64,000 bases of DNA from Hormoscilla sp. GM7CHS1pb (GCA_014323675.1 JACONN010000002.1:2958001-3022000); one strand, 5' to 3'; positions 16,283 to 25,887 are shown, counted from the stretch's first letter. Notes: generated from the sequence alone by a model not told the origin. A program made the numbers and translations.

Positions 16283-19200
16283 GTGGAATCTCAATACAAT
16301 CCAGCATCTATAGAGGAAAAGTGGCAAAAAACTTGGCTACAACAAGGTTTATACCAAACCGACTCCGATACCAAGATACCAAAATTCTATGCCCTATCTA
16401 TGTTCCCCTATCCATCGGGGAATCTGCACATGGGACATGTCCGTAACTACACGATTACGGATGTGATCGCCAGGATTCGTCGCATGCACGGCGATCGGGT
16501 ACTGCATCCAATGGGTTGGGATGCCTTTGGACTACCGGCTGAAAATGCGGCGATCGCCCGTGGGATTCATCCGGCCCAGTGGACTGAGGAAAATATCGCT
16601 CAGATGAAGTCTGAGTTGCAGCGCTTAGGGCTTTCTTACGATTGGAATTGCGAACTTTCTACTTGTTCGCCGGAATATTACCAGTGGACTCAGTGGATTT
16701 TCTTGCAATTTTTAGACGCGGGCCTGGCTTACCAGAAGGAGGCGGCGGTTAATTGGGATCCGATCGATAAGACAGTCTTAGCAAATGAGCAGGTGGATAG
16801 CGAGGGCCGATCCTGGCGTTCTGGTGCTAAGGTGGAGCGCAAAATGTTGCGGCAGTGGTTCCTCAAAATTACTGACTATGCGGAACAACTGCTCGAAGAT
16901 TTGGAGAAATTGACCGATTGGCCAGAGCGGGTGAAGCTGATGCAGGCTAACTGGATTGGTAAATCGGTGGGGGTCACCCTGTCTTTTGAAGTGGTGGGGT
17001 CTAATCAGAAAGTTACGGTGTTCACCACTCGTCCGGATACGATTTACGGGGCTACTTACCTTGTCCTGGCGCCGGAACATCCTCTCACCCAGGCGGTGAC
17101 CACTCCTGACCGGTTGCAGGCAGTGGAGGGTTTCGTGAGAGAAATGGCCTCCTTGGGAGAAATCGATCGCACGGCAACGGATAAGCCGAAACGGGGTATC
17201 CCCACCGGGGCAAGGCGATTAATCCCTTTAGCGGTGAGGAAATCCCCATCTGGATTGCTGATTACGTGTTATATGAGTATGGGACCGGTGCGGTGATGGG
17301 GGTGCCGGCCCACGATACCCGGGATTTTAAATTCGCCTCGGAAAATAATTTGCCGATCGAGGTGGTAATCATGCCGGAACGAGACATGCAACCTCAACCG
17401 TTGTCGGCGGCTTTCACTGACCCGGGTTTTATGGTCAATTCCGGTCAGTTCAATGGGATGGCTTCTGCGGCTGGGAAACAGGCAGTGATTGAATTGGCGG
17501 AAAAACGGGGGATCGGTACGGCGCAAGTAAATTATCGGCTCAGGGATTGGTTAATTTCTCGCCAACGTTACTGGGGCGTGCCTATTCCGGTAATTCATTG
17601 CCCCAACTGTGGTGTAGTGCCCGTGCCGGAATCAGATTTGCCCGTGAGTTTGCCGATCGATATCCAGTTGACGGGTAAGGGGGGTTCTCCTTTATCTCTA
17701 CTTCAAGATTGGGTAAATGTAGATTGTCCTACTTGTGGTTCTCCAGCAAAGCGGGAAACAGATACGATGGATACATTTGTTGATTCGTCGTGGTATTTCT
17801 TGCGCTTTCCTGATGCTAAAAATGACGAGCATGTTTTTGACTCTACCAAAACTAATGATTGGATGCCTGTCGATCAGTATGTAGGCGGGATCGAACACGC
17901 GATTTTGCATTTGCTTTACTCGCGGTTCTTTACTAAGGTGCTGCGCGATCGGGGTTTACTCAATTTCGACGAACCTTTCTCTCGTCTTTTAACTCAGGGT
18001 ATGGTTCAGGGCTTAACTTACCAGAACCCGAGAACGGGAAAGTGGATTCCTGTCGATCAGGTAGATGCTTCAGATCCCTCTCGTCCTAAGGATGCGGATA
18101 CGGGAGAACCCCTGGAACTTTCCTACAAGACCATGTCCAAGTCCAAGTATAACGGCGTGGAACCGGAGGTGGTGGTTAATAAGTATGGTGCAGATACTAC
18201 CCGCATGTTTATCCTCTTTAAGGCTCCGCCGGAAAAGGATTTGGAGTGGGATGATGCAGATGTAGAAGGTCAATTTCGCTTTCTGAATCGCGTTTGGCGT
18301 TTGGTGGCTGAATTGAAAGAGTTGCGCGAGCAGGAGAGCTCTGAACTGTCTGAGTCCCAGGAGGAAACGGAAGAAGGGATCCGAAGTAATTTGAAAAATC
18401 TTGGTTTTCCTGACTATTTGCTGGAGTCTTTGGTTCATGAAGTCCAGAAGCGGAAGGGAGAACTAAAATCTACTGAGCGGGTGACTCAACCTCAATTGAG
18501 GTCTTTGGGTTTATCTGAAGCTTTAATTAAGGAGATGGTGCGGAAACTGCCAACTTCTGTTCTTAAAGGTGGAGTGAAAGTATATTCCGTGCCTCAAGTT
18601 AAGGCAGCAATGGAAGCAAAATTGTCTCTGCCAGGAACTCACCCAAATAATCGCGAACAGCTCAAAAGGGTTTTGGTTTGGCTAGATGATGTGGTCCCTG
18701 AGGCTAAGGCTTTGCGACGGACAGTTCATAAGACAATTGATGAGGTCACAAAAGATTTACAGGGTGGCTACCAATTTAATACTGCGATCTCTGAACTGAT
18801 GAAGCTGTCTAATGCTCTGGCGGATGCTAAGTGTAAATTATCTCCTTCTTATGCGGAAGGAATTAAAACTTTGATTTTGCTTTTGGCTCCTTTTGCTCCC
18901 CATATCGTTGAGGATTTGTGGCAGGCGATCGGATACACTGGCTCGGTACATCAACAAAGATGGCCTGTTCTGGATCCAGCCGCTCTAATAGCTGAAGAAA
19001 TTACCCTGGTGATTCAAATTGATGGCAAAACCCGGGGCACTATTCAGGTTGCCGCTGACTCCGATCAAGAATCTCTGGGACAATTAGCCCGCGACTCGGA
19101 AATTGCTCAGCATTATCTCGCCGATCGGTCTGTGGAAAAGGTGATTGTGGTGCCGGGACGGAATCTGGTGAATTTTGTGACTGCTCGCCTGGATGATGAG

Positions 19201-19326
19201 GACCTGGATGATGAGGACCTGGATGATGAGGACCTGGATGATGAGGATCTCGATGATGAGGACCTCGATGATGATGACCTCGATGATGACTACCTAGATG
19301 ATGATGACTACCTGTATAATAGTTAA
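16283..19326 (+). CDS. leuS: Leucyl-tRNA synthetase, one-base frameshift, unusual insert and acidic tail
   Basis: Charges tRNA-Leu with leucine. It starts at GTG 16283. Seen are [17 protein letters not shown] (HIGH box), the CP1 editing region ([20 protein letters not shown]), zinc-finger-like CPNCG and CPTCG, and the KMSKS-type loop [12 protein letters not shown]. The frame breaks at 17212-17213: restoring one A gives an uninterrupted [20 protein letters not shown]. The gene is essential, so this is probably a sequence error. About 110 extra residues (18322-18700, e.g. [19 protein letters not shown]) lie between the anticodon-binding helices. The C-terminus is extended by DDEDL repeats. Confidence 0.95.
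19189..19317. repeat. 15-bp tandem repeat encoding DDEDL at the LeuRS C-terminus
   Basis: Head-to-tail 15-bp units (CTGGATGATGAGGAC and variants), about eight copies, read in frame as LDDEDL repeats ending DDDDYLYNS. The array gives the synthetase a ~40-residue polyacidic tail. Confidence 0.95.
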
Positions 19327-19437
19327 TGGTGTTAATTGTTAGTGGTGAGTTGTCAGTTGTCAGTACCATCGGCTATAGCAGGTGATTATGCTTGAGAACA
19401 AAAATACGCATCTGTTACTTATCTGGACGGGATCCCG

Positions 19438-19812
19438 TCACCAAGGGCTGCCAATCAGCGTAAATCCTGCCCAGTAATATGGATGGGTTGCATCTATGTT
19501 TTCATTGCCGAGACGCCTTGCCAGCAGAACTGGCAAGGCGTCTTTTTGGTACCCAGGCTTCACTTTTCCTCCGATCATGGCTATTTGCGCCTGCTGTAGG
19601 GCGGTGGCTTTGATGGGTTGCCGGGGGTTAAACCCCCGGGCTGTGGAAGCAGATGCTGGTAAAATTCTGTCATTAACCCTAGGGTGCCTGCATCGCTGAC
19701 TAGCCATAAACTGGCTAGCACTGATTTTACTCCTGCTTGTACTGCTAACCCGGCAAAGCCTAATTCTGTTTCTTCATCTCCAATTGCTGTACGGCAGGCA
19801 CTTAATACTAAT
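19438..19812 (-). pseudogene. CHAT-domain remnant interrupted by hairpin insertions
   Basis: The minus strand from about 19806 reads LLVLSACRTAIGDEETELGF and VKSVLASLWLVSDAGT, then, after a CCGGGGGTTTAACCCCCGG palindrome, PIKATALQQAQIAMIGGKV, and finally THPYYWAGFTLIGSPW before a stop at 19438. These are the conserved blocks of the caspase-like CHAT domain, including SACRT with the catalytic cysteine and the terminal HPYYWAGFTLIG. Frame changes at the first palindrome and a second hairpin (19512-19547) sits between conserved blocks. The N-terminal histidine region is lost to the MITE at 19813. Confidence 0.75.
19512..19547 (+). terminator. 13-bp stem-loop followed by T5
   Basis: GACGCCTTGCCAG, loop CAGAA, CTGGCAAGGCGTC, then TTTTT. 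On the plus strand it has the form of a Rho-independent terminator and could end the leuS transcript about 185 bp after its stop. It also lies within the CHAT remnant, so it may instead be a dispersed palindromic repeat. Confidence 0.5.
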
Positions 19813-19959
19813 AACCTAAGTTGCTACCTATAGAACCTCAAAACCCAAATTAGCCAAAATTGGGTGATTTACCCCAAAATGGCATTTTTGCGGAGAAATT
19901 TACCAAAAATGGCTGTCTGGGACGTAAAAATTTTTATAGGTGGCAACTTTAGTTAGGTT
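19813..19959. mobile_element. ~147-bp MITE with IS982-like ends
   Basis: The left end AACCTAAGTTGCTACCTATA and the right end (reverse complement AACCTAACTAAAGTTGCCACCTATA) are imperfect inverted repeats. The left end closely resembles the terminus next to the IS982-type transposase at 57722 (AACTTAAGTTGCGACCTATA). The interior is AT-rich and non-coding. The element separates the CHAT remnant from the secretion-domain remnant and supplies the last codons and stop of the latter. Confidence 0.65.
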
Positions 19960-20745
19960 AATAGTTCTACTGTTGGGCTTTCGTGCCATTTTAATTCCCT
20001 GAGTTGCTCTAATTTTAGCTTGCTGTCCCACAACTGGATGAAGGAATGGTCCCGATCCATGGGTGGCGTCAGCCATGCGCCCATGCTTGTCACTGTCTGC
20101 TATCAATGGACTATGGACTTGACGGGCCCTGCGGTCTACACGATCGATGTTAGTTGGGCGCGAACTCATTTCTGGGGAAGATGGTTTGGTAATCTCAGGA
20201 CGCCGGACCGTGGCGCGATCGCTACGCGAAAAATCGAATTGATTGGATCTAGCATCTCTACGGGTGAATAGTTCGGTTCTGGGTTCTCGTCTTCTTGAAA
20301 TCCCAGAACCAGTCAATGCTATTTCCCCATTTTCATTGACTCTCACCTTGTCAGCATGACCGTTGACTCTGCCACCAGTCAGCAATGAGGGGAGAGTCTG
20401 CTGAGATCCTCCGATGGGAGACTGAGAGTCAGAAAAATCTGACAGTGGAATCTCTAAACTCAGTCTGCTTCCTTTAGCTGTGATGCGGACTAAGTTCTCG
20501 CCGGGAATTTTTTGTAATTCGATCGCCCCTCTTGGTGTTTCTAGGATCAAAGCCTCTCCTGGCCTAACTCTCAGAATCCCTTGCTGGAGAAAACTTTCTC
20601 GACTTCTATTGTTAAACCTGTTAAACCTCAAGAAGTCTGGGTTTCCCACTAACTCAGACCAATTGTTTTCCCCACGGACATTGAACCAGTTCTGTCTGCC
20701 AAAGCGAATGCCTGTAGCTGTGGTGGGGATGAAGGCCGCTGGCAC
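19900..20745 (-). pseudogene. Two-partner-secretion (filamentous hemagglutinin) N-terminal remnant
   Basis: 281-codon frame. Early residues (TGIRFGRQNWFNVRGENNWS, ILRVRPGEALILETPRGAIE, LQKIPGENLVRITAKGSRLS) and DKVRVNENGEIALTGSGI resemble the beta-helical TPS domain of cyanobacterial hemagglutinins, in which an IxFG motif, an LxVxPGxTL strand and an xGGxIELG strand recur. A true start and signal peptide are missing, the middle is basic and low in pattern, and the last residues come from the MITE. In cyanobacteria TPS proteins often neighbour CHAT proteins, so both remnants may come from one locus. Confidence 0.5.
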
Positions 20746-20949
20746 GTTCAGGAGGCCGTGCAGCGCATAGCAATAGAGCTGAAGCTATGCGATCGCTCTT
20801 TTTTTTCATATCTCTTCCCATAGAACGTCTTGTCACTTATCTTATACGATTTCTCAAACATGTTGCTAAAGTTCTGGCATTTATGCAAGAGGTCTATTGT
20901 GCTCACCTACCGCCTTGGGTTAAAACCCCCGCGTCATAGCTAAAGTCGC

Positions 20950-21395
20950 TTCTTGCACCATTTTCAACTAGAGGATCCGCCTCGATAACTCGTTTCCAGG
21001 CGGAGCCTGGGAACGAGGATAAACTAGAGGATCCGCCTCGATAACGAGGATAACGAGGGGAAAACTCTGACAAGGCTGGAGAGTGGGTTTTAACCCACTT
21101 GGCGCCTCGAAACCTGGCTCCCGCCTGGTAACGCCGTAGGTTTTAACCCACGGCGGGCCATGAAGCTAATCGAGAATGGTGCAAGATGTCAATTAAAACT
21201 CATATCTTGCACCATTTTCAACTAGATGCTCCGCCTCGATAACTCGTTCCCAGGCGGAGCCAGGGAACGAGGATAACGAGGGGAAAACTCTGACAAGGCT
21301 GGAGAGTGGGTTTTAACCCACTTTCGCCTCGAAACCTGGCTCCCGCCTGGTAACGCCGGGGTTTTAACCCACGGCGGGCTAAGGATATTGTTGTA
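20950..21395. repeat. Two-copy dispersed repeat with CTGGCTCCCGCC palindromes
   Basis: A block beginning CTTGCACCATTTTCAACTAG is present from about 20953 and again from about 21206. Each copy continues through CCGCCTCGATAACTCG, GGAACGAGGATAACGAGG, GAGTGGGTTTTAACCCACTT and CGAAACCTGGCTCCCGCCTG to an ACCCACGGCGGG end. The left copy has an extra internal duplication. The same start motif reappears at 24803 beside the toxin gene, and the CTGGCTCCCGCC motif at 38341, 43861 and 63290. Confidence 0.8.
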
Positions 21396-21461
21396 AATTA
21401 ACTATAGCATGGTTTTTCCAAAATGGTATAATTCAACCAATGCATGACTACACCCCATCTC

Positions 21462-21645
21462 TGGCGCTATCGCTCTTCTGTTAAACTGAGAATCGCGATC
21501 TTCTAGAACCCTTATTCTCTGTTTGCGTCCCCAAGCTATTTTCTTTGGTAACTGAATGAAACCTTACGCTTCTTACTGAGCGCTGATGAGACTTTCAGTG
21601 AAAGGCTAGCATGAATTTTACCTCACTGACAGAAGAGCGCTATTG
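21462..21645. repeat. Inverted pair around CGCTCTTCTGT, possible MITE
   Basis: CTATCGCTCTTCTGT near 21465 and ACAGAAGAGCGCTA near 21632 are inverted copies about 180 bp apart with no ORF between them. It could be a small non-autonomous element. No target duplication was recognised. Confidence 0.35.
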
Positions 21646-21771
21646 TCTGGTGGAGCGGTTCTCCTCAGAGTCGGCTGTCTGGCGCGTTCCCACTGAGGCG
21701 AAAGCCTCAGTTTTCCGAAATGCAGCCCTCTGTTTTGTGGAACAGCGCCGGACAAGCCACCGATCGGGATA

Positions 21772-22290
21772 ATATGTTATGCGTTGACTGGCTCCCGGTC
21801 CCGAAGACTCCCAGACAACATGCCTCGTGACAGGATATTCTGGTTTCCTCTCCTCACCGGACTGATGATAGCACAGTCAGAGTAATCATCAGGGTTGGAG
21901 CAATGTTGTTGCTGACTCCAAATTAGGGTTTGAGTAGCTCTCACGCCTCACCTCCATCAGGGGAAGAGCCCGAAGTTTGCCCATTTGCAGCCCGAGGTTG
22001 GCACATTTGCACCACTATGTTTTGTGGAAAAGCAGCACTAGGTTATGTAGGTGCTGAGTACTAGCACTAGGTTATGGGGAATAACAGCACTATGTTTTTT
22101 GGAATAACAGCACTATGTTTTTTGGAATAACAGCACTATGTTATTTCCAACAGCCCACTATGCGCGGCCACTGCACCAGGCTAATCTGTTATGGGTTGAC
22201 AGGCTCCACAGGTACGACTCCGAGACAAGATGCCTCGTGACAGCATCTTCCTGCTGAGTCTCACCAACAGGACTGGGGATAGGACAGCCA
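21772..22290. repeat. Diverged ~105-bp direct repeat flanking a 23-bp array
   Basis: The segments 21772-21876 and 22181-22290 align throughout (GTTATGCGTTGACTGGCTCC versus GTTATGGGTTGACAGGCTCC; shared GATGCCTCGTGACAG-type and GGACTG..GAT.G.ACAG blocks). They lie on either side of a tandem array (22017-22150). No protein is evident in the whole stretch 20.75-22.72 kb. Confidence 0.6.
22017..22150. repeat. Tandem 23-bp repeats, ACTATGTTTTTTGGAATAACAGC type
   Basis: Five or six consecutive units of about 23 bp, the two central ones identical (beginning ACTATGTTTTTTGGAATAAC) and the outer ones degenerate (ACTAGGTTATGGGGAATAAC, ACTATGTTATTTCC). A lone related copy sits at 21733 (TGTTTTGTGGAACAGC). 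The periodicity resembles protein-binding iterons or transposase-binding sites at a transposon end, but no transposase or replication gene is next to it. Confidence 0.6.
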
Positions 22291-22722
22291 GATTTTACCC
22301 AAATTATGACCAACTCTCACGGTCGTCACGAGGAAGTTTGGACATCAACTGGTGGCCCGAGATGTTAGAGGCAGATAATTTACCTTTCAGCAGAGAACGG
22401 CGATCGCCAATCTGTCATGCACAGACCGGCTCGACTGTGGTCAGGCATTAGTTGTTGGAACTGCTGCTCCCGATGGTGACGTGAATCACAATCGCGCCCA
22501 TCCCGTCCCAATTTCGCTCTTGGCAGTTCCCACAACTACTTTTGAGCCGCACCCGCGATCGGCTTCACCCTCTCATCGGTTCCGCGATCGCTGTCGCCTC
22601 CGAAAGAAACCGGGTTTCTGCTATATCCCAGGTTTCCAATAGGTAGTGCGAATAGCATTCCCTCCGGACGCGGCGAACTGGCAAACGCTGGCATCCGACA
22701 TTTGCATTTTTCCTTTGACCTT

Positions 22723-23723
22723 TTACTCGCTCAACCCGGCCTGCCAGATATTGATAGTATCGTCCCAACTGCCACTGACTAAGGTCTTGCCATCGGGCGC
22801 GATCGCCACGGACCTGACCCAGCCAGAATGTCCGGTGAGGGTAGCGAGTTCTCTTTTGGTCTCCAAACTCCAGATATTGATAGTCTTGTAACTGCCACCG
22901 ACTAATGTCTTGCCATCGGGCGCGATCGCCACGGACCAGAACGAGAAAGTCTTGCCATCGAACCCGCTCAACGCGGACACGACCTCTGAATGTACGGTGA
23001 GGGTAGCGAGTTCTCTTTTGGTCTCCAAACTCCAGATATTGATAGTATCGTCACCACTGCCACTGACTAAGGTCTTGCCATCGGGCGCGATCGCCACGGA
23101 ATAGACATCACTTGAATGTCCAGTGAGGGTAGCGAGTTCTTTGTTGGTCTCCAAACTCCAGATCTTGATAGTCTTGTCATTACTGCCACTGACTAAAGTC
23201 TTGCCATCGGGCGCGATCGCCACCGACCCGGCTCCACCTGAATGTCCGGTAAGGGTAGCGAGTTCTCTGTTGGTCTCCAAACTCCAGATCTTGATAGTTC
23301 TGTCCCAACTGCTACTGGCTAAGGTCTTGCCATCGGGCGCGATCGCCACCGACCAGACCCAGAGTGAATGTCCGGTGAGGGTTTTGACAAGCATCGCCTT
23401 TTTCCAGTCAACCCGTGGGGTGGGAGGATCGGGTCGTTTCCTCTTCACCCACCCTGTCGTTCGCCAGCAGGCAACGACATGGGTGGGTGGATCGGTAAAC
23501 GATAAGGTCGAGTGGGAGTATAATCTTGAGTTGGTCGTTCTGGTGTCTCACTCTTGGGTTGGGAGGGAGTTTGTTCGGGACTTGTCCTCTGTTGAGTCTG
23601 AAAAGATTTAGTTTCCAGGAACGCCAATACCGCCACAGTCGCACTAATAATGCCTGCGATCGTCCCGACTATTATCGCAAACCGATCAAGGAAAGTCCAA
23701 ATATTGTCATTGTTTTGAGACAT
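22723..23723 (-). pseudogene. Membrane-anchored WD40 protein, split at a 65-bp palindromic insert
   Basis: From the ATG at 23723 the first frame encodes a cytoplasmic/TM segment (FAIIVGTIAGIISATVAVLA) and a threonine/proline linker, stopping just inside the palindrome at 23436-23500. The second frame, from 23448, carries six WD40 repeats (GHSLWVWSVAIAPDGKTLAS, TIKIWSLETNRELATL) ending INIWQAGLSE. The 65-bp insert is not divisible by three and shifts the frame between anchor and propeller. The repeats are probably the sensing or scaffold part of a membrane protein. A one-base error in the insert could also explain the break. Confidence 0.8.
23436..23500. repeat. 65-bp palindromic element disrupting a WD40 gene
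   Basis: GTTTCC...CACCCACCC-TGTCGTT paired with AACGACA-TGGGTGGGTG...GGTAAAC. The arms match the copy at 9093-9158 (GTTTCC/GGAAAC ends, ACCCACCC core), but the length is 65 bp, so it shifts the reading frame. Confidence 0.85.
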
Positions 23724-23768
23724 GACTGGTACCGGGGAGTGGGCAGTTGGAGAATTGGGATTTGTTAG

Positions 23769-24738
23769 GTAGGGGTCGAACTGGGAATCGCTTCCCAATC
23801 CTCCCGTTCGGAACCGTGCTTGCGACTTTCACCGCACACGGCTACTGGTTGGTAAGTCCTTGTCATGGATAGCACTATCAGAGTTACCTCCTACTGGCCT
23901 TGTCTTGTGAGATTTGGCCCCCAATGGTTGTCAGTAGACTGTTTTTAATGCCTTAGCTCCGGAAGGTTCGCAGAGGATATACCCGATAAAACCTTGAACC
24001 TGCTCTTTACTAACTTTTAGCCGTAAAATTTGGTTGGCCTCCGAGTTTTTACCCGGCTAAGGTCTTCTAGTCCATAAATCCGACTTTTGGGATTTCTCCC
24101 TAGTAACTGGAAAAATGGGGTTAATTTCTCCCTTGACTTCTTACCATATCCGTCCTACGTCAGCTCTGGTTACCCAGTATCGCCTACATTACTATAGGCG
24201 TTATCCCAAGCATTACCCTGGGCATTGGCTTCTTAGGACATCCCTCCCCCGACGGCTTGCGTTTATCATCTAACTGGTCCCGAGGGGGACAGCACATCGG
24301 AGGTTACTTCGTTCCTTGGTATCATTTCATGATGCTTTTAGACCCTTACTCTCCCCCGGGAGTTCTGTGGACGCATTGTTAACCAGATAAAACGGTCAAC
24401 ACTAACTACCATTTCCCTTTTGGGCCAGCGTATTAGCCTTATTCCGCTGGTCTAGTATAACGAGGTTTAAGCGTAAGTTCGTTTTCTCTAGTCATGAGCA
24501 TCTTTCCTAGCGGCATAACCGGCTTAGGCTGCCAGTTGTCCTACATTTAAGTCCTTGCTCTGCACCCCGGTGATGTCACTCCGAAGCACTAAGGACCGGT
24601 GTCACTCTCGCGCCAGAGAGGAGAGGAATTGAACCTCCATGAGTACCAAAGTTGTCCGGCTAATGGAACCAGACCTGACTGTTCACCGCTTACCCCGATT
24701 TAGTCGGTATTGCTGGTTTAGGTCAGAACGAATCGCAC
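23769..24738 (-). ncRNA. ORF-less group II intron
   Basis: On the minus strand the element begins with GTGCGATTCG at 24738 (group II 5' consensus GUGYG). It ends with a domain V hairpin at 23843-23811 (AGCCGTGTGCGGTGAAAGTC then GCAAGCACGGTTC), showing the catalytic AGC base and a GAAA-type loop. A domain VI-like stem and a 3' end CGACCCCTAC near 23769 follow. The length of about 970 nt is compatible with a complete ribozyme lacking the reverse transcriptase usually encoded in domain IV. It would need a maturase in trans. Interior domains I-IV were not folded base by base. Confidence 0.75.
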
Positions 24739-24871
24739 TCTATCAATGCTATCACAGGGGTGCTAGCGAGAGTGGTAGAGGCGATCTTTGGAAAAACTCA
24801 TATCTTGCACCATTGTAAATTGGTTTCCTGGCGTCCATCCGATCGCAGTTCCATCTTGGAGAACATGTACA

Positions 24872-25168
24872 ATGACAAGTATTGATGATATTTTGGCAAA
24901 TCCCCAAATTCTCAAAGGAAAAATACCTAATGATATTATCTCATTGTTCCAAGATAATCCCAACTGGGCCATCGATACCACTAAAAAAGGTCGTAATAAG
25001 GGCAAAGGAGTGGTGTTCCGCGAAGTAACATCAGAAGGAAACTTCACAGGGAGAATAATTCAATGGCATCCTGGAGATAGCACCTATCACGGTCCAGACC
25101 CATATTGGAAGGTAAGTACCGGTGAAGGTGGGACAGTCCGAATTGGAGGAGAAAATTTCAAGGAGTAG
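24872..25168 (+). CDS. Polymorphic-toxin C-terminal domain, free-standing
   Basis: 98 residues from the ATG at 24872 (MTSIDDILANPQILKGKIPN). The pattern GKGVVFREVTSEGNFTGRII, QWHPGDSTYHGPDPYWKVS, GGTVRIGG resembles small nuclease tips of polymorphic toxins that carry a GxGxRF...RI.PG....GPY.KVS pattern. It lacks the long delivery part, so it is either a displaced tip or a free toxin. The next gene follows after 6 bp. The upstream DNA contains the dispersed-repeat boundary ACTCATATCTTGCACCATT, suggesting that recombination brought the tip here. Confidence 0.6.
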   Translation: MTSIDDILANPQILKGKIPNDIISLFQDNPNWAIDTTKKGRNKGKGVVFREVTSEGNFTGRIIQWHPGDSTYHGPDPYWKVSTGEGGTVRIGGENFKE

Positions 25169-25174
25169 GAGTCG

Positions 25175-25666
25175 ATGATGAAGTTATTTGAAGTCGCACT
25201 TGATGCAGCAATTATTCCCAATCAAAGTCTGGGAGGTTTGCATCTGGGGTATAAGATTTCCCAATTCCAGGACTTAGTGGTGGGATTAGGAATTTGGCAA
25301 GCAGGCAGTTTTGAATTGGTTTCGCCATTTGAAGCTAGGTATAAATTAGGCAAAGGAGAACTAGAAATTTCTGTTGATGTCAGAAATGGGAAGATATTCA
25401 AACTAACGGCTTGCCAAGGTTATCAGGGGAAATTGTTTGGTAAAATTGCCGTAGGCATGGGGGTGGCAGAAGCAATGAAAATTGAACCGCGACTGCATTA
25501 TGACGAAGCAGAAGAACTAATTATTTGCGCTGGGTTTCCCGGTGTGGCAATTGACGTGCAAGAAATTGACCCTCAACCAGCATTGGTTCCCAAAATGCCG
25601 ATCGAATATATATCGGTATATGCAAAAGAAACTCAGACTAAGCAAGGGCTTGAGGGTAATTGGTAA
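25175..25666 (+). CDS. Probable immunity protein
   Basis: 163 residues starting MMKLFEVALDAAIIPNQSLG, six bases after the toxin-like gene. It is soluble, beta-rich and acidic, with no signal peptide and no catalytic motif that I recognise. Tight coupling behind a polymorphic-toxin tip is the usual immunity-gene position. The parallel with the pair at 4649-5400 strengthens the idea, but the protein family itself is not identified. Confidence 0.55.
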   Translation: MMKLFEVALDAAIIPNQSLGGLHLGYKISQFQDLVVGLGIWQAGSFELVSPFEARYKLGKGELEISVDVRNGKIFKLTACQGYQGKLFGKIAVGMGVAEAMKIEPRLHYDEAEELIICAGFPGVAIDVQEIDPQPALVPKMPIEYISVYAKETQTKQGLEGNW

Positions 25667-25761
25667 GCAATTAAGAAACCCGGTATCCTCAACTATAGGG
25701 AGTCCGTAAAATGATAGCAGTTCGAGAACAACGGGTGCGGCTCATTTGTAGTTGCATTAGC

Positions 25762-25836
25762 GGATCCCCCCCAAACCCCCCTTCCAAAAGGGGGGGCTTT
25801 CAAAGCCCCCCTTTCTAAGGGGGGTTTGGGGGATCG
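25762..25836. repeat. G/C-run palindrome (GGATCCCCCCCAAACCCCCC type)
   Basis: A near-perfect 75-bp inverted repeat: GGATCCCCCCCAAACCCCCC at the left and GGGGGGTTTGGGGGATC at the right, with a second inner palindrome. This kind of repeat is widespread in cyanobacterial genomes. A shorter relative lies at 57586-57621. Confidence 0.9.
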
Positions 25837-25887
25837 CCATTCACTGTAGAAGAAACCTAACAGGCGCAACAGGAAACGATTAACTTT

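Noticed and set aside
18322..18705. CAAD membrane domain in LeuRS
   Set aside because: CAAD has two hydrophobic helices; this insert is charged and has no membrane segment.
22017..22150. End of a CRISPR-associated Tn7-like transposon
   Set aside because: The repeat period would fit TnsB sites, but no tns or cas gene lies nearby and the unit does not resemble the transposon ends I know.
24600..24660. tRNA-like T-arm (GGTTCAATTCCTC on the minus strand)
   Set aside because: No acceptor, D- or anticodon arms surround it, and it lies inside the group II intron.
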